Counted from the stretch's first letter, positions 16,813-25,643 are shown. The stretch: 64,000 nt of DNA from Allostella sp. ATCC 35155 (GCA_006738865.1 AP019701.1:248001-312000), one strand, 5' to 3'. Program-made: numbers and translations. The notes: generated by a model from the letters alone, not told the origin.

Positions 16813-17308
16813 CCGCCGCCCCTTCGTGGGCGAGCAGCCAGCGCTTGCGCGCGATGCCCCCGCCATAGCCGGTCAATCCGCCGTCGCTGCCGACCAGCCG
16901 GTGGCAGGGCACGACGACGGCGATCGGGTTGCGGCCGTTGGCGGCGCCGACCGCACGCTGCGCGGCGGCGTGGCCGATCTCCTGCGCGAAGCCGGCGTAG
17001 GTGCGGGTCTCCCCGGCGGGGATGCCGCGCAGGCGGGCCCACACCCGCTCCTGGAACGGCGTGCCGCCGGCGGCGACGGGAATGCCGTCGATGGCGTCGA
17101 GCGTACCGGCGAAGTAGGCGCCGAGCGCCGTCGCGACGCCGAGCGGATCGCGGGCCTCGACGAACTCCGGGCGGCCGAGGCGCCGGCCGACCCAGTCCTC
17201 GACGCGGTCCATCGCGTCGGCGAATTCCAGCAGCCGCAGGTGCCGCTCGTCGGCGAGGACCACCATCGGGCCGATCGGCGTTTCGACCTGATCGCGGAAG
17301 AGGCGCAT
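16778..17308 (-). CDS. ogt: Methylated-DNA-protein-cysteine S-methyltransferase
   Basis: The 176-residue protein has the acceptor-cysteine motif NPIAVVVPCHRLVGSDGGLTGYGGG (Cys135) and the helix-turn-helix TPFQERVWARLRGIPAGETRTYAGFAQEIG. It repairs O6-alkylguanine by irreversible transfer to its own Cys. There is no AraC-like Ada domain, so this is the Ogt form. The start at 17308 (MRLFRDQVETPIGPM) was preferred over a longer open frame because it begins at the conserved N-terminal strand. Confidence 0.94.
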   Translation of the reverse strand: MRLFRDQVETPIGPMVVLADERHLRLLEFADAMDRVEDWVGRRLGRPEFVEARDPLGVATALGAYFAGTLDAIDGIPVAAGGTPFQERVWARLRGIPAGETRTYAGFAQEIGHAAAQRAVGAANGRNPIAVVVPCHRLVGSDGGLTGYGGGIARKRWLLAHEGAAVSRRAGSSGRA

Positions 17309-17378
17309 GGCTCCATCATGGATCGCCGTCGCAGGATTCGGGAAGCCGCGGCGGCCCGCGCGCGGCATGCTTCCCGCG

Positions 17379-18599
17379 ATGCGAACGGGAATCTATCACG
17401 GCTGGCGCGTGGTCATCTGCGCCTTCGCCGTCGCCTTCTTCGGCTGGGGCCTGGGATTCTACGGGCCCGGCATCTACATGGTCGCGCTGCAACGGCAGCA
17501 TGGCTGGCCGACCGACGTCATCGCGTCGGCGATCACGCTCTACTACGTCGCCGGCGCCCTGATGATCGCCGGCATCGGCCGCGCCTTCGACCGCTTCGGC
17601 CCGCGGCGAACCGTGATCGGCGGTGCCCTCGCCATGGCGGCCGGCGTCCTCGTCCTGTCCCGGGTGACGGCGTCCTGGCAGCTGCCCTTCGCCTTCCTGG
17701 TCATGGCGGCGGGCTGGGCCGCGATGGGCACGGCGGCGGTCAACGGCATCGTCGCACCCTGGTTCGACCGCCGCCGCGGCCTCGCCGTCAGTCTCGCGCT
17801 CAACGGGGCGAGCTGCGGCGGCGTGGTCATGGCGCCGCTGCTGGTGGCGCTCGTCGATGCGCTCGGCTTCCGGCTGGCGCTGCCGGTCGCGGCGGCCGCG
17901 ATGCTGGTGCTGCTCATCCCGCTGGCGGCGGCCGTGCTGCGGCCGCGGCGGCCGGACGAGCGCGAGGGCGGCACGTCCGCCCAGGCGGCCGCCGGCCCGG
18001 CGCCCCCGGCGGCGCCCTGGCGCACCTTCGCCACCCTGCGCTCGTGGGCCTTCGTCGGCGTCAGCCTGCCGTTCGCGCTCGGCCTCCTGGCCCAGGTCGG
18101 GCTGCTGACCCACCAGGTGGCGCTGCTGTCGCCGGCGCTCGGCGTCACCGGTGCCGGCTGGGCGGTCAGCCTGACGACGGCGGCGGCGGTCGCTGGCCGG
18201 GTCGGTCTCGGCTTCGTCGTCGACCGCCTCGACGTCCGCCTCGTCTCGGCCGGCAACTTCCTCGTCCAGGTGGCCGGCATGGCCTGCCTGGCCGCGGGGA
18301 CGCCGTGGCTGCTGCTCGCCGGATGCGTGCTCTTCGGCCTCGGCGTCGGCAACCTCATCACCTTTCCGGCGCTCATCGTGCAACGGGAGTTCCCGCCGGC
18401 GCATTTTGCCCGCGTCGTCGGCCTCGTCGTCGCCGTGAACCAGTTCGCCTTCGCCTTCGGCCCCGGCCTGCTCGGGTTGCTGCGCGAATGGACGGGCGGC
18501 TACGGCGCGGCGCTGGTCGTCTGCATGGCGTTGCAGGGAACGGCGGCGGCGATCGTGCTGGTGCGGCCGCGGCCGGCTCAGCAGGCCTCCTTCACATAG
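17379..18599 (+). CDS. MFS transporter, monocarboxylate/oxalate-antiporter-like
   Basis: The 406-residue protein has 12 hydrophobic segments and the N-terminal YHGWRVVICAFAVAFFGWGL motif common to MFS members of the monocarboxylate porter-like group. The loop after segment 2 is GIGRAFDRFGPRRTVIGG (motif A variant). Starts at 17367 and 17379 are both possible; neither has a strong ribosome binding site. It is divergent from ogt. Its 3' end overlaps the convergent deacetylase gene by 22 bp. The substrate is not predictable. Confidence 0.85.
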   Translation: MRTGIYHGWRVVICAFAVAFFGWGLGFYGPGIYMVALQRQHGWPTDVIASAITLYYVAGALMIAGIGRAFDRFGPRRTVIGGALAMAAGVLVLSRVTASWQLPFAFLVMAAGWAAMGTAAVNGIVAPWFDRRRGLAVSLALNGASCGGVVMAPLLVALVDALGFRLALPVAAAAMLVLLIPLAAAVLRPRRPDEREGGTSAQAAAGPAPPAAPWRTFATLRSWAFVGVSLPFALGLLAQVGLLTHQVALLSPALGVTGAGWAVSLTTAAAVAGRVGLGFVVDRLDVRLVSAGNFLVQVAGMACLAAGTPWLLLAGCVLFGLGVGNLITFPALIVQREFPPAHFARVVGLVVAVNQFAFAFGPGLLGLLREWTGGYGAALVVCMALQGTAAAIVLVRPRPAQQASFT

Positions 18600-19495
18600 C
18601 GGACGACGTCGGCGTGGGTCGCGAACCAGACGCCGGTGTGCGAACGGGCATGGCGGATCAGCTCCTCCAGGATCCACATGCGCGAGCGGTAGCCGATCAT
18701 GTGCGGGTGCATGGTGAGCTGGAAGAGGCCGCCCTCGGCATAGGCGGCGTCGAACTCGCGCCGGAAGATGTCGTAGACGCCTTCGGGCGGCGTATAGGGC
18801 CGGAGCGCGCTGAAGCGGTTCATGGCGAAATAGACCGCGTCGTCGCGGATCCACTCGACCGGCAGCTCGACGACGCCGGTCGGCTCGCCGTCCATCTCCA
18901 GCTCGTAGCAGTCGACGTCGGCCATCAGCGAACTGTCGTAGAGGAGGCCCATCTCGCGGGTGATCGCCAGCGTCTCGGGGCTGAAGTCCCAGGACGGCGT
19001 GCGAATGCCGACGGGCCGGACGCCGGTCACCTTCTCCAGTACGTCGGCCGAGCGCATCTGCAGGTCGCGCTCGTCGGCTGCGGGCAGGATCGAATTGCGC
19101 TCGTGGATCCAGCCATGGATGCCGACCTCGTGCCCCTCGGCCACCACCCGCCGCTGCTCGTCGGGATAGAGGGTGGCGACGACCGCCGGGACGTAGAAGC
19201 TGGCCGGTACGGAATGGCGCTTCAGCACGTCGAGGATGCGCGGCACGCCCTGGCGGGCGCCGTACTGCCCCTGGCTCATGCGCCCGATCGACTTGCCGCC
19301 GTCGCGCAGCTCGTTGGTCTCGTGGTCGGAATCGAACGACAGGGCGACGGCGCAGCGGGCGCCGCCGGGCCAGGTCTCGGGCCGCAGTGTCCGCCCGGCA
19401 CGGACATGCTCGACGATCGCCCGCCATTGCGGCTCCGGCCACTGCCAGGGTTCGAGATCGGCGGGCGGGGTGACGGGAACGGGACGTAGCGCCAT
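18578..19495 (-). CDS. Polysaccharide deacetylase family protein
   Basis: The 305-residue protein has the NodB-homology motifs: SFDSDHETNE (metal/catalytic Asp pair), HEVGIHGWIHERN (metal His pair) and RTPSWDFSPETL, with QLTMHPHMIGYRSRM at the C-terminal catalytic His. Members hydrolyse amide bonds of acetylated sugars or, in the PuuE-like branch, cyclic ureides. No signal peptide is seen. The start at 19495 follows GGGAGA. The second family member in the window (45002-45919) is clearly PuuE; this one keeps the metal ligands, so a metal-dependent amidohydrolase is more likely. Confidence 0.85.
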   Translation of the reverse strand: MALRPVPVTPPADLEPWQWPEPQWRAIVEHVRAGRTLRPETWPGGARCAVALSFDSDHETNELRDGGKSIGRMSQGQYGARQGVPRILDVLKRHSVPASFYVPAVVATLYPDEQRRVVAEGHEVGIHGWIHERNSILPAADERDLQMRSADVLEKVTGVRPVGIRTPSWDFSPETLAITREMGLLYDSSLMADVDCYELEMDGEPTGVVELPVEWIRDDAVYFAMNRFSALRPYTPPEGVYDIFRREFDAAYAEGGLFQLTMHPHMIGYRSRMWILEELIRHARSHTGVWFATHADVVRYVKEAC

Positions 19496-19587
19496 TGGGG
19501 GTCTCCCGGGTTGGAGAGGGCAGGCCGACGGCCCCATTGTTATGGCAGACTTGGGAGACAGGGTAGCCGCTGACGCGGGGCGCGATC

Positions 19588-19622
19588 TTGATCGAGCGGG
19601 TGTGTGCCACCATAATGGTGGC
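19588..19622 (+). promoter_or_regulatory. Promoter and palindromic operator of the mqsRA locus
   Basis: A sigma-70-like promoter, TTGATC at 19588-19593 and CATAAT at 19611-19616 with a 17-bp spacer, has its -10 box inside a perfect 17-bp palindrome GCCACCAT-A-ATGGTGGC (19606-19622). The palindrome ends 10 bp before the toxin ATG. This is the arrangement expected for autorepression by the antitoxin HTH domain. Its sequence differs from the E. coli MqsA palindrome as I recall it, which fits a divergent subfamily. Confidence 0.65.
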
Positions 19623-19632
19623 GCAGTCTGGA

Positions 19633-19937
19633 ATGGAAAAGTGGCGCCCGACCTACGATCTGGCGGCCGTGCAGGGTGCGTTTGCCAGCCCCGCACCCTG
19701 GCGATCACCGTCAGCGCTTTCCGGGATGCGACGGCCTTGGGATTTGATCGCCCCGCCATCGTCCGGGTCATCCAATCGATGGATCGGAGCATGTTCGTAG
19801 AGTCGATGACCACCTACGCCGACAGCCGCCTCTGGCAGGATGTCTACCATGTCCCCGCCGATGAACGGGTGCTGTACGTGAAGTTCCATGCGGATGTCGT
19901 GACCGAGTTCCGCGTCATGGCATTCAAGGAGAAGTGA
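19633..19937 (+). pseudogene. mqsR: MqsR-like mRNA interferase toxin, frameshifted
   Basis: The first 20 codons from ATG 19633 encode MEKWRPTYDLAAVQGAFASP. The rest of an MqsR-like toxin (RTLAITVSAF...GFDRPAIVRVIQSMDRS, SMTTYADSRLWQDVYHVP, FHADVVTEFRVMAFKEK) continues in the frame starting at 19692. A single extra C in the CCCC run at 19689-19692 would restore a 101-residue protein, close to the ~98 residues of MqsR, whose SMTTYSD-WQDVY and ending SFKEK it shares. MqsR cleaves mRNA at GCU. As read here, the toxin is broken. A sequencing error in the C run is the main alternative, and a programmed slip is less likely because the site is not a classical slippery heptamer. The stop lies 2 bp before the antitoxin ATG. 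Confidence 0.8.
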
Positions 19938-19939
19938 GG

Positions 19940-20368
19940 ATGGCTGCGCAGCCGATACCGGACGGTCCGGCGATGACGTCTCCGGAAACCGGCGAGCCGC
20001 TGGCACGCGGCGTCCGACCCTTCACGGTGACCTACAAGGGTCACTCCATCACCGTCGATCTGCCGGGCTGGTATCCGGAGGGAGACGGCGAGGGCGTGCT
20101 TGTGGGCGATGACATGGCGGCGGCCGATCAGGCCCTGCGCATGCTGAAGGAACGCGTCGACGGGTTGCCGTCTCCCGCCACCATCCGCCGCATCCGCACC
20201 AAGCTGAAGCTTTCGCAGCGCGCGGCCGGGGCGGCATTCAAGGTCGGGCCGAATGCCTTCGACAAGTACGAACGTGGGCTGGTCGAGCCGAGCGGGCCGA
20301 CCGTTCAGCTTCTGCTGCTCCTTGACCGCCACCCCGACCTGATCCGCGACCTGTCGCAGCCGGCCTGA
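19940..20368 (+). CDS. mqsA: MqsA-family antitoxin lacking zinc cysteines
   Basis: The 142-residue protein has an N-terminal domain (RGVRPFTVTYKGHSITVDLPGWY) and a C-terminal XRE-type HTH (TIRRIRTKLKLSQRAAGAAFKVGPNAFDKYERGLVEPSGPTVQLLLLLDRHPDL), the MqsA layout. E. coli MqsA uses four cysteines for zinc. Here the equivalent stretches read TSPETGE and YPEGDGEG, and the whole protein contains no Cys. The HTH should bind the palindrome upstream of mqsR. Translation starts 2 bp after the toxin stop, with AAGGAG inside the toxin end. Confidence 0.88.
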   Translation: MAAQPIPDGPAMTSPETGEPLARGVRPFTVTYKGHSITVDLPGWYPEGDGEGVLVGDDMAAADQALRMLKERVDGLPSPATIRRIRTKLKLSQRAAGAAFKVGPNAFDKYERGLVEPSGPTVQLLLLLDRHPDLIRDLSQPA

Positions 20369-20379
20369 ACGGCAGGTGG

Positions 20380-21153
20380 TCAGGGGAAGGGCGCGCCCGA
20401 CACCGGCAGCACCTGGCCGGTGATCCAGGACGCATAGTCGGAGGCGAGGAAGAGGGTGGCGTGGGCGATGTCCTCGGGCTCGCCGAGGCGGCGCATCGGG
20501 ATGCGGGCGACGAGTGCGCGCTGGCCCTCTTCGCCATAGCCCTGCCATTGCCGCTCATAGTCCGGACTGGTGCGCAGGAAGCCCGGCGCCACCGAATTGA
20601 CCGTGATGCCGAACGGCCCCAGTTCCTGCGCCAGCTGCCGCGTCAGGCCGACCAGGGCGTGCTTGGAGGAGCAGTAGGACTGGATGCCGGTGAGGCTCGG
20701 CCGCAGGCCGGCGCCGCTGGAGATGGTGACGATGCGGCCGCGCCCGGCCGCCTTCATGCCGGGAACGACGGCGCGCGCGGCGTGGAAGGCGGTCACGACG
20801 TTGGCATCGTAGATCGCCCGCCAACTCGCCTCGTCGACGGCCTCGAAGGGCTGCGGCGTCTGCCCGCGCACGCCGCCTGCCACCGTCACCAGCACGTCGA
20901 TCGGGCCGCCTGCCGCGGCTTCGGCGACATGCGCCTGCACGGCCGGGCCGTCGGTCAGGTCGAGCGCGCGCACGGCGAGGCTGCCGCCGCGGCCGGGCAC
21001 CGTCGCAGCCGCCAGCGCCTGCAACTCGTCCTCCAGCAGATCGCAGGCATGGACGGCGGCGCCGCGTTCGGCGAAAGCCCGCGCAATCGCCTGCCCGATG
21101 CCGCGGGCGGCGCCGGTGACGAGGACACGGCGATTCTCGAAATGGATGTCCAA
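20380..21153 (-). CDS. SDR family oxidoreductase
   Basis: The 257-residue classical short-chain dehydrogenase/reductase has the cofactor motif VTGAARGIGQA, a structural T-V-A-G-G in place of NNAG, catalytic Ser in IVTISSGAG and Y-C-S-S-K as the YxxxK motif. The ending SGAPFP replaces the usual DGG. It has an extra segment EVDEASWRAIYDANVV typical of ketoacyl-reductase-like members. The substrate is unknown. It is convergent with mqsA and divergent from the next SDR, with 106 bp between the two SDR starts. Confidence 0.88.
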   Translation of the reverse strand: MDIHFENRRVLVTGAARGIGQAIARAFAERGAAVHACDLLEDELQALAAATVPGRGGSLAVRALDLTDGPAVQAHVAEAAAGGPIDVLVTVAGGVRGQTPQPFEAVDEASWRAIYDANVVTAFHAARAVVPGMKAAGRGRIVTISSGAGLRPSLTGIQSYCSSKHALVGLTRQLAQELGPFGITVNSVAPGFLRTSPDYERQWQGYGEEGQRALVARIPMRRLGEPEDIAHATLFLASDYASWITGQVLPVSGAPFP

Positions 21154-21259
21154 GGCGGCTCTCGTGGAAATGTGTAGGCGTCAAAGAGGGCTGACTGCGA
21201 CGGCGCGCCGGACCATGCTATCAGCCCTGTCCCCGGCCTGACCCCAGGAGAATCGAGCC

Positions 21260-22003
21260 ATGCGACGAACCGCGATCGTAACCGGCGGCGCCCGCGGCAT
21301 CGGCCGTGCCTCGGCGCTGGCGCTGGCCGGCAAGGGCTTCGACGTGGCGCTCGTCGATCTCCTGCCGGAGGACATGGCCCGCACCGCCGGGGAGATCCGC
21401 GCGGCCGGGGTCGAAGTCCTCACCTTCGAGGCCGATGTCGCGGACCATGCACGCGCGGCCGAGGTGGCGGCGGCGGTCGATGGTGCCTGGGGCCGGATCG
21501 ACTTCCTGCTCAACAATGCCGGACGCTCGATGGCCAAGGGCATCCTCGATATCGCCGAGGACGAGTTCGACCGCACGATCGCGATCAACCTCAAGAGCTG
21601 CTTCAACTATGTCCAGGCGGTGGCGCCGGTGATGCTGCGCCAGGGCGGCGGACGCATCGCCAGCATGTCGTCGGTCAACGCGCTGAGCGGCGGGGTGACC
21701 AGCGCGGTCAGCCGCTTCGCCTACGCGGCGGCCAAGGCCGGCATCCTCGGCATGACGCGCGCGCTGGCGAAGGAACTGGGGCCGACCATCGCCGTCAACG
21801 CCATCTGCCCCGGCGTCATCAAGACCGAGCTCGTCAGCACCATGATCGAAGCCCGCGAGGCGGAGTTCCGGCGCGGCATCGCGCTCGGCCGGGTCGGCGC
21901 GCCGCAGGACGTGGCCCAGGTCGTGCTCTTCCTGGCGACCGCCGAGCCCTGCTTCATGACCGGTCAGGCGCTGGTGGTCGACGGCTTCCAGTGGTCCTGC
22001 TGA
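21260..22003 (+). CDS. SDR family oxidoreductase, 3-ketoacyl-ACP reductase-like
   Basis: The 247-residue SDR has VTGGARGIGRASA (NAD(P) binding), NNAGRSM, ASMSSVNA and the catalytic Y-A-A-A-K. It ends with the VVDGF(Q)W variant of the family C-terminus. A ribosome binding site (CAGGAG) precedes the ATG. It overlaps no annotated gene and lies 56 bp before the hydroxyacid dehydrogenase gene on the same strand, so the two are probably co-transcribed and may oxidise and reduce related hydroxy/keto acids. Confidence 0.88.
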   Translation: MRRTAIVTGGARGIGRASALALAGKGFDVALVDLLPEDMARTAGEIRAAGVEVLTFEADVADHARAAEVAAAVDGAWGRIDFLLNNAGRSMAKGILDIAEDEFDRTIAINLKSCFNYVQAVAPVMLRQGGGRIASMSSVNALSGGVTSAVSRFAYAAAKAGILGMTRALAKELGPTIAVNAICPGVIKTELVSTMIEAREAEFRRGIALGRVGAPQDVAQVVLFLATAEPCFMTGQALVVDGFQWSC

Positions 22004-22059
22004 ACGGCACGGCGATTGCCTCGCCGGCCGGCCTTTCCAATCCCCGAGGTGTTCCCGCG

Positions 22060-22986
22060 ATGACCGTCGTCTACAAGTCCGATCCCGTACGCGGGCGCGA
22101 ATGGGCCGCGATCCTGGCCGAACATGCGCCGGACCTCCCGTTCCACATGTGGCCGGAGACGGGGGACCCGGCGGCCGTGCGCTATCTCGTCGCCTGGCAG
22201 CCGCCGGCCGACATCGGCACGCTCTTCCCGAACCTCGAGGTCATGTTCTCGGTCGCCGCCGGGGTCGACCAGCTCGACCTCTCGGCGGTGCCGGCCCACC
22301 TGCCGGTGGTGCGCATGGTCGACCCCAACCTCATCGCCAGCATGGCCGAGTACGTCGTGATGGGCGTGCTGATGCTGCATCGCGACCTCCTCGACTATCT
22401 GCAGTTCCAGCGCGACGGACGCTGGCAGGAAATCCGGGTGACGACCGCAGCCCGGCGCCGGGTGGGGATCATGGGGCTGGGCTCGCTCGGCACGGCGGCG
22501 ATCGAACGGCTCCGGCCGTTCGGTTTCCCGCTCGCCGGCTGGAGCCGGTCGCCCAAGGCGATCGCCGGCGTGGAATGCTTCGCCGGCGAGGAGGGTTTTC
22601 ACGCATTCCTCGCGCGCACCGACATCCTCGTCTGCCTCGTCCCGCTGACGCCCGAGACGCGCGGCATCCTGAATGCGGAAACCTTCGCCCGCCTGCCGGC
22701 CGGTGCCGGCCTCGTCCAGGTCGGCCGCGGCGGCCATCTGGTCGACGCCGACCTGGTGGCGGCGCTCGATTCCGATCATCTGCGGGGTGCGATCGTCGAC
22801 GTGGTGTCGACCGAGCCGGCGCCGCCCGGCCATCCCTTCTGGAACCATCCGAAGATCGTGCTGACGCCGCACGTCGCCAGCATGACGCAGCCGCAGACGG
22901 CCGCCCATGTCTTCCTCGACAATGTCCGCCGCCACCAGCGCGGCGAGCCGCTGCTGGGGACGGTGGATCGCGGCCGGGGCTACTGA
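22060..22986 (+). CDS. D-2-hydroxyacid dehydrogenase, glyoxylate/hydroxypyruvate reductase A-like
   Basis: The 308-residue protein has the NAD(P)-binding GIMGLGSLGTAA motif near residue 135 and the catalytic triad of the family: Arg in VQVGRGGHLVD, Glu in VDVVSTEPAPPGHPFW, and His in LTPHVASMT. The short N-terminal catalytic domain (AAGVDQLDLSAVP) is that of GhrA-type enzymes, which reduce glyoxylate and hydroxypyruvate. The ATG at 22060 was chosen because GAGGT lies 8 bp upstream; the frame is open further upstream and would overlap the SDR. Confidence 0.9.
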   Translation: MTVVYKSDPVRGREWAAILAEHAPDLPFHMWPETGDPAAVRYLVAWQPPADIGTLFPNLEVMFSVAAGVDQLDLSAVPAHLPVVRMVDPNLIASMAEYVVMGVLMLHRDLLDYLQFQRDGRWQEIRVTTAARRRVGIMGLGSLGTAAIERLRPFGFPLAGWSRSPKAIAGVECFAGEEGFHAFLARTDILVCLVPLTPETRGILNAETFARLPAGAGLVQVGRGGHLVDADLVAALDSDHLRGAIVDVVSTEPAPPGHPFWNHPKIVLTPHVASMTQPQTAAHVFLDNVRRHQRGEPLLGTVDRGRGY

Positions 22987-22993
22987 GGCGCGG

Positions 22994-24394
22994 CTATCGC
23001 GCGGGGTGGCCGAGCAGCGGCACCAGGGCGGCGAGGAAGTCGTTGGTGCGCTGGTCGGGCTCGATGCCACGCATGTGGCCGTGGCGGACGACGACGAGGT
23101 CCATCGACGGCACGACGAAGACGCGCTGCCCGCCGGCCCCGGCGAAGTTGTAGGCGTCCTCCGGCAGGGCCCATGGCGCGGGCGTCCGCTGGGTCGCCTG
23201 GTTGAGCCAGCAGCCGCCGCCATAGAGGTGGTGGAAGTCGCTGAGGGGCTCCGGCAGGGACAGCCAGGCCGGTGCCGGCGTCGCCATGAAATCGATGTAG
23301 GCGGCCGGGACGAGGCGCTGGCCGGCCCACTCGCCGCGGGCGAGACAGAATTGGCCGAGGCGCGCCCAGTCGCGCGCGGTGCCGTAGTTCATGCCGGTAT
23401 AGACGATGTTGCCGTAGGCGTCGGCCGACAGCGTCATGCGGCGGATGCCGAGCGGCCGGAACAGCAGGCGCTCGACGATGGTCAGCGGGTCGCGCCCCGC
23501 CGCCTGCTCGGAGCGCGCGGCGATGGCGCCGAGTGCCGCGATGTCGCAATTGCGGTAGCGGCCGACCGTCTCGGGCGGGTGCTGCGCCGGCTGCGCCAGG
23601 GAGAAGGCATAGCTGTCGATCGCCTCGGCATAGACGAGCTGATGGTCGGCGACGCCGCGGCCCCAGAGATGCTCGGGCTCGCGCGCGCCGGAAAAGCGGA
23701 GGCCGCTGCTCATCCGTGCGAGGTCGGCCGGGCGGATGCGTTGCCGGCCGTCCTCGGGCGCGGCGTGCCATTCCGGGATCGGGGCCGGCGCCTCCATCTC
23801 CAGCCGGCCTTCCTGGACCAGGCGGCCGATCACCAGTGCGGCGATGCTCTTGCCCATCGACCAGCTCGCCAGCATCGTGTCGCGCCCGGCCCCGGCACCA
23901 TAGCGTTCGGCGACGATCCGGCCGCGATGGATGACCAGCACGGACGCGGTCAGGGCCTCGGGCGCGAAGGCACGGTCGACGGCGGCCGCCAGTTCGGTGT
24001 CGTCCAGCGCACCGGCATCGACATCGTAATCGTCGGGTGCGTGCGTGGGCTTCGGCGCGCGGTGCGGCCCGGTATCGAAGAATACGTCGTCGAAGCCGGC
24101 CGGCAGGAGGATGCAGCCGAGCCCGCCATAATGGCGCAGCGTCCGGCGATAGCCGCGCAGCGTCTGCGTGAGGGTGCCGCGCTCGCGGTCGAGGGCGTAG
24201 ATCGCGTCGGGGTCCGCCTCGACCTGGCGGCCGAGATCGGGATCGAGGTCGCCGATGCGGTTGGTCGAGCGCACGGCGTCGGCGAGGGGCAGCCCGGAGA
24301 CGAGGTGGATGTTGCCGGTGTCCACCAAGGCGGTGTTGGCGGCATAGTGGAACCGGCTGACCGCCGGCCCGCGATAGGTGACCGGGTCCGTCAT
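22994..24394 (-). CDS. Serine hydrolase of the beta-lactamase/esterase (class C-like) family
   Basis: The 466-residue protein has an N-terminal segment of ~125 residues (start MTDPVTYRGPAVSRFHYAANTALV) and a class C beta-lactamase-like domain with the S-x-x-K motif in ASWSMGKSIAAL, a YxN-equivalent YRNCDI, and a late HxG-type motif near GGQRVFVVPSMDLVVVRHGH. There is no signal peptide, so it is more likely a cytoplasmic esterase or amidase than a resistance enzyme. It is convergent with the hydroxyacid dehydrogenase and lies downstream of an SDR on the same strand with a 26-bp gap, suggesting a two-gene operon. Confidence 0.87.
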   Translation of the reverse strand: MTDPVTYRGPAVSRFHYAANTALVDTGNIHLVSGLPLADAVRSTNRIGDLDPDLGRQVEADPDAIYALDRERGTLTQTLRGYRRTLRHYGGLGCILLPAGFDDVFFDTGPHRAPKPTHAPDDYDVDAGALDDTELAAAVDRAFAPEALTASVLVIHRGRIVAERYGAGAGRDTMLASWSMGKSIAALVIGRLVQEGRLEMEAPAPIPEWHAAPEDGRQRIRPADLARMSSGLRFSGAREPEHLWGRGVADHQLVYAEAIDSYAFSLAQPAQHPPETVGRYRNCDIAALGAIAARSEQAAGRDPLTIVERLLFRPLGIRRMTLSADAYGNIVYTGMNYGTARDWARLGQFCLARGEWAGQRLVPAAYIDFMATPAPAWLSLPEPLSDFHHLYGGGCWLNQATQRTPAPWALPEDAYNFAGAGGQRVFVVPSMDLVVVRHGHMRGIEPDQRTNDFLAALVPLLGHPAR

Positions 24395-24420
24395 GGGCTG
24401 CCCCTCTCTCTTCTCCGCCG

Positions 24421-25173
24421 TCAGCCGCGGCCGACGAAGGGCATCTTGGTCGCCATGACCGTCAGGAACTGCACGTTCGCGTCGAGCGGCAGGCTTGCCA
24501 TGTAGGCGACGGAGCTGCCGACATGGTCGACGTCCATCCGCGGCTCGACCATCATCTCGCCGTTGGCCTGCAGGACGCCCTTGGTCATGCGCTGCGTCAT
24601 CTCGGTGGCGGCATTGCCGATGTCGACCTGGCCGCAGGCGATGTCGTACTTGCGCCCGTCGAGGCTGGTCGACTTGGTGAGGCCAGTCACGGCGTGCTTG
24701 GTCGCGGTGTAGGGCGACGAGTTGGGGCGCGGCGCATGGGCCGAGATCGAGCCGTTGTTGATGATCCGGCCGCCGCGCGGATCCTGCGCCTTCATGATCC
24801 GGAAGGCGTGCTGGGTGCACAGGAACATGCCCGTCAGGTTGACGTCGACGACGGTCTTCCACTGCTCGACCGTCAGATCCTCGAGCGGGATCGCGGGCGC
24901 GCCCATGCCGGCATTGTTGAAGAGGACGTCGAGCCGTCCGAAGACCTCCCGCGTCCGGGCGAACAACGCATCGATCGAAGCCGGATCGGCGACGTCCGTC
25001 GGAACCACCAGCGTGCGGGCGCCGCCCGCCAGGGCCGCGGTCTCTTCCAGTGGTTCCTTGCGCCGCCCGGCCAGCACCACCGCGAACCCGTCCTTCGCCA
25101 GGGCCAACGCCGCGCTGCGGCCGACGCCCGTGCCGGCGCCCGTCACCAGGGCGACCTTCGTCGTTGCTGCCAT
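24421..25173 (-). CDS. SDR family oxidoreductase
   Basis: The 250-residue SDR has [49 protein letters not shown] (catalytic Ser and Y-T-A-T-K) and a C-terminal segment [17 protein letters not shown] that differs from the usual DGG ending. The start at 25173 follows GGAGG. It is the first gene of a two-gene unit with the downstream serine hydrolase. The substrate cannot be assigned. Confidence 0.88.
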   Translation of the reverse strand: MAATTKVALVTGAGTGVGRSAALALAKDGFAVVLAGRRKEPLEETAALAGGARTLVVPTDVADPASIDALFARTREVFGRLDVLFNNAGMGAPAIPLEDLTVEQWKTVVDVNLTGMFLCTQHAFRIMKAQDPRGGRIINNGSISAHAPRPNSSPYTATKHAVTGLTKSTSLDGRKYDIACGQVDIGNAATEMTQRMTKGVLQANGEMMVEPRMDVDHVGSSVAYMASLPLDANVQFLTVMATKMPFVGRG

Positions 25174-25355
25174 GATCCCGCGCTCCTCCCGCTCGTTGTC
25201 ATGATGGAAACCGGTATGCGGCCCCGAGGATCGTCCAACCGGCGGCCAGCGTCGACAGGAATTGTCGCCAGGGCGAGCGGCGACCGGCGATCGTTGCGAC
25301 CGCTGCCGCGCGTCCCTAGATTGCGGTTCGCAGCGCCACGCAGGGGAGACGGCCG

Positions 25356-25643
25356 ATGACGGGCGAGAAGCGGATATTCGACGACCTTGCCCGGCTGGCG
25401 GGCGGTGCGGTGGATGCGCTGGGGGCGGTGCGGCAGGAGGTCGAGGCGCGGGCCAAGGGGCAGGTCGATGCCGCCCTCCAGCGCATGGATGTGCCGACCC
25501 GCGAGGAAGTGGACACCACCCGCACACTGGCGGCCAACGCGCGCGCCGCGGGGGAGGATCTGGCCGTCCGCGTGGCGGCACTGGAAGCGCGCATCGCGGC
25601 CCTGGAGGCGCGGGTTCCCCCGCAGGAGCCGAGCGGCGAATAG
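25356..25643 (+). CDS. ubiK: Ubiquinone biosynthesis accessory factor UbiK (BMFP domain)
   Basis: The 95-residue, mostly helical protein starts with [32 protein letters not shown], continues with [44 protein letters not shown], and matches the UbiK/BMFP layout: an amphipathic N-terminal helix and a trimeric C-terminal coiled coil. UbiK helps UbiJ and the soluble Ubi complex make ubiquinone; a coq7 gene lies 5 kb away. GGGGAG precedes the ATG. Confidence 0.88.
   Translation: MTGEKRIFDDLARLAGGAVDALGAVRQEVEARAKGQVDAALQRMDVPTREEVDTTRTLAANARAAGEDLAVRVAALEARIAALEARVPPQEPSGE

Noticed and set aside
19588-19800. 70-codon frame starting inside the mqsR promoter
   Set aside because: It is the first frame of the broken toxin continuing past the frameshift; after residue 20 from the true ATG it no longer resembles MqsR.
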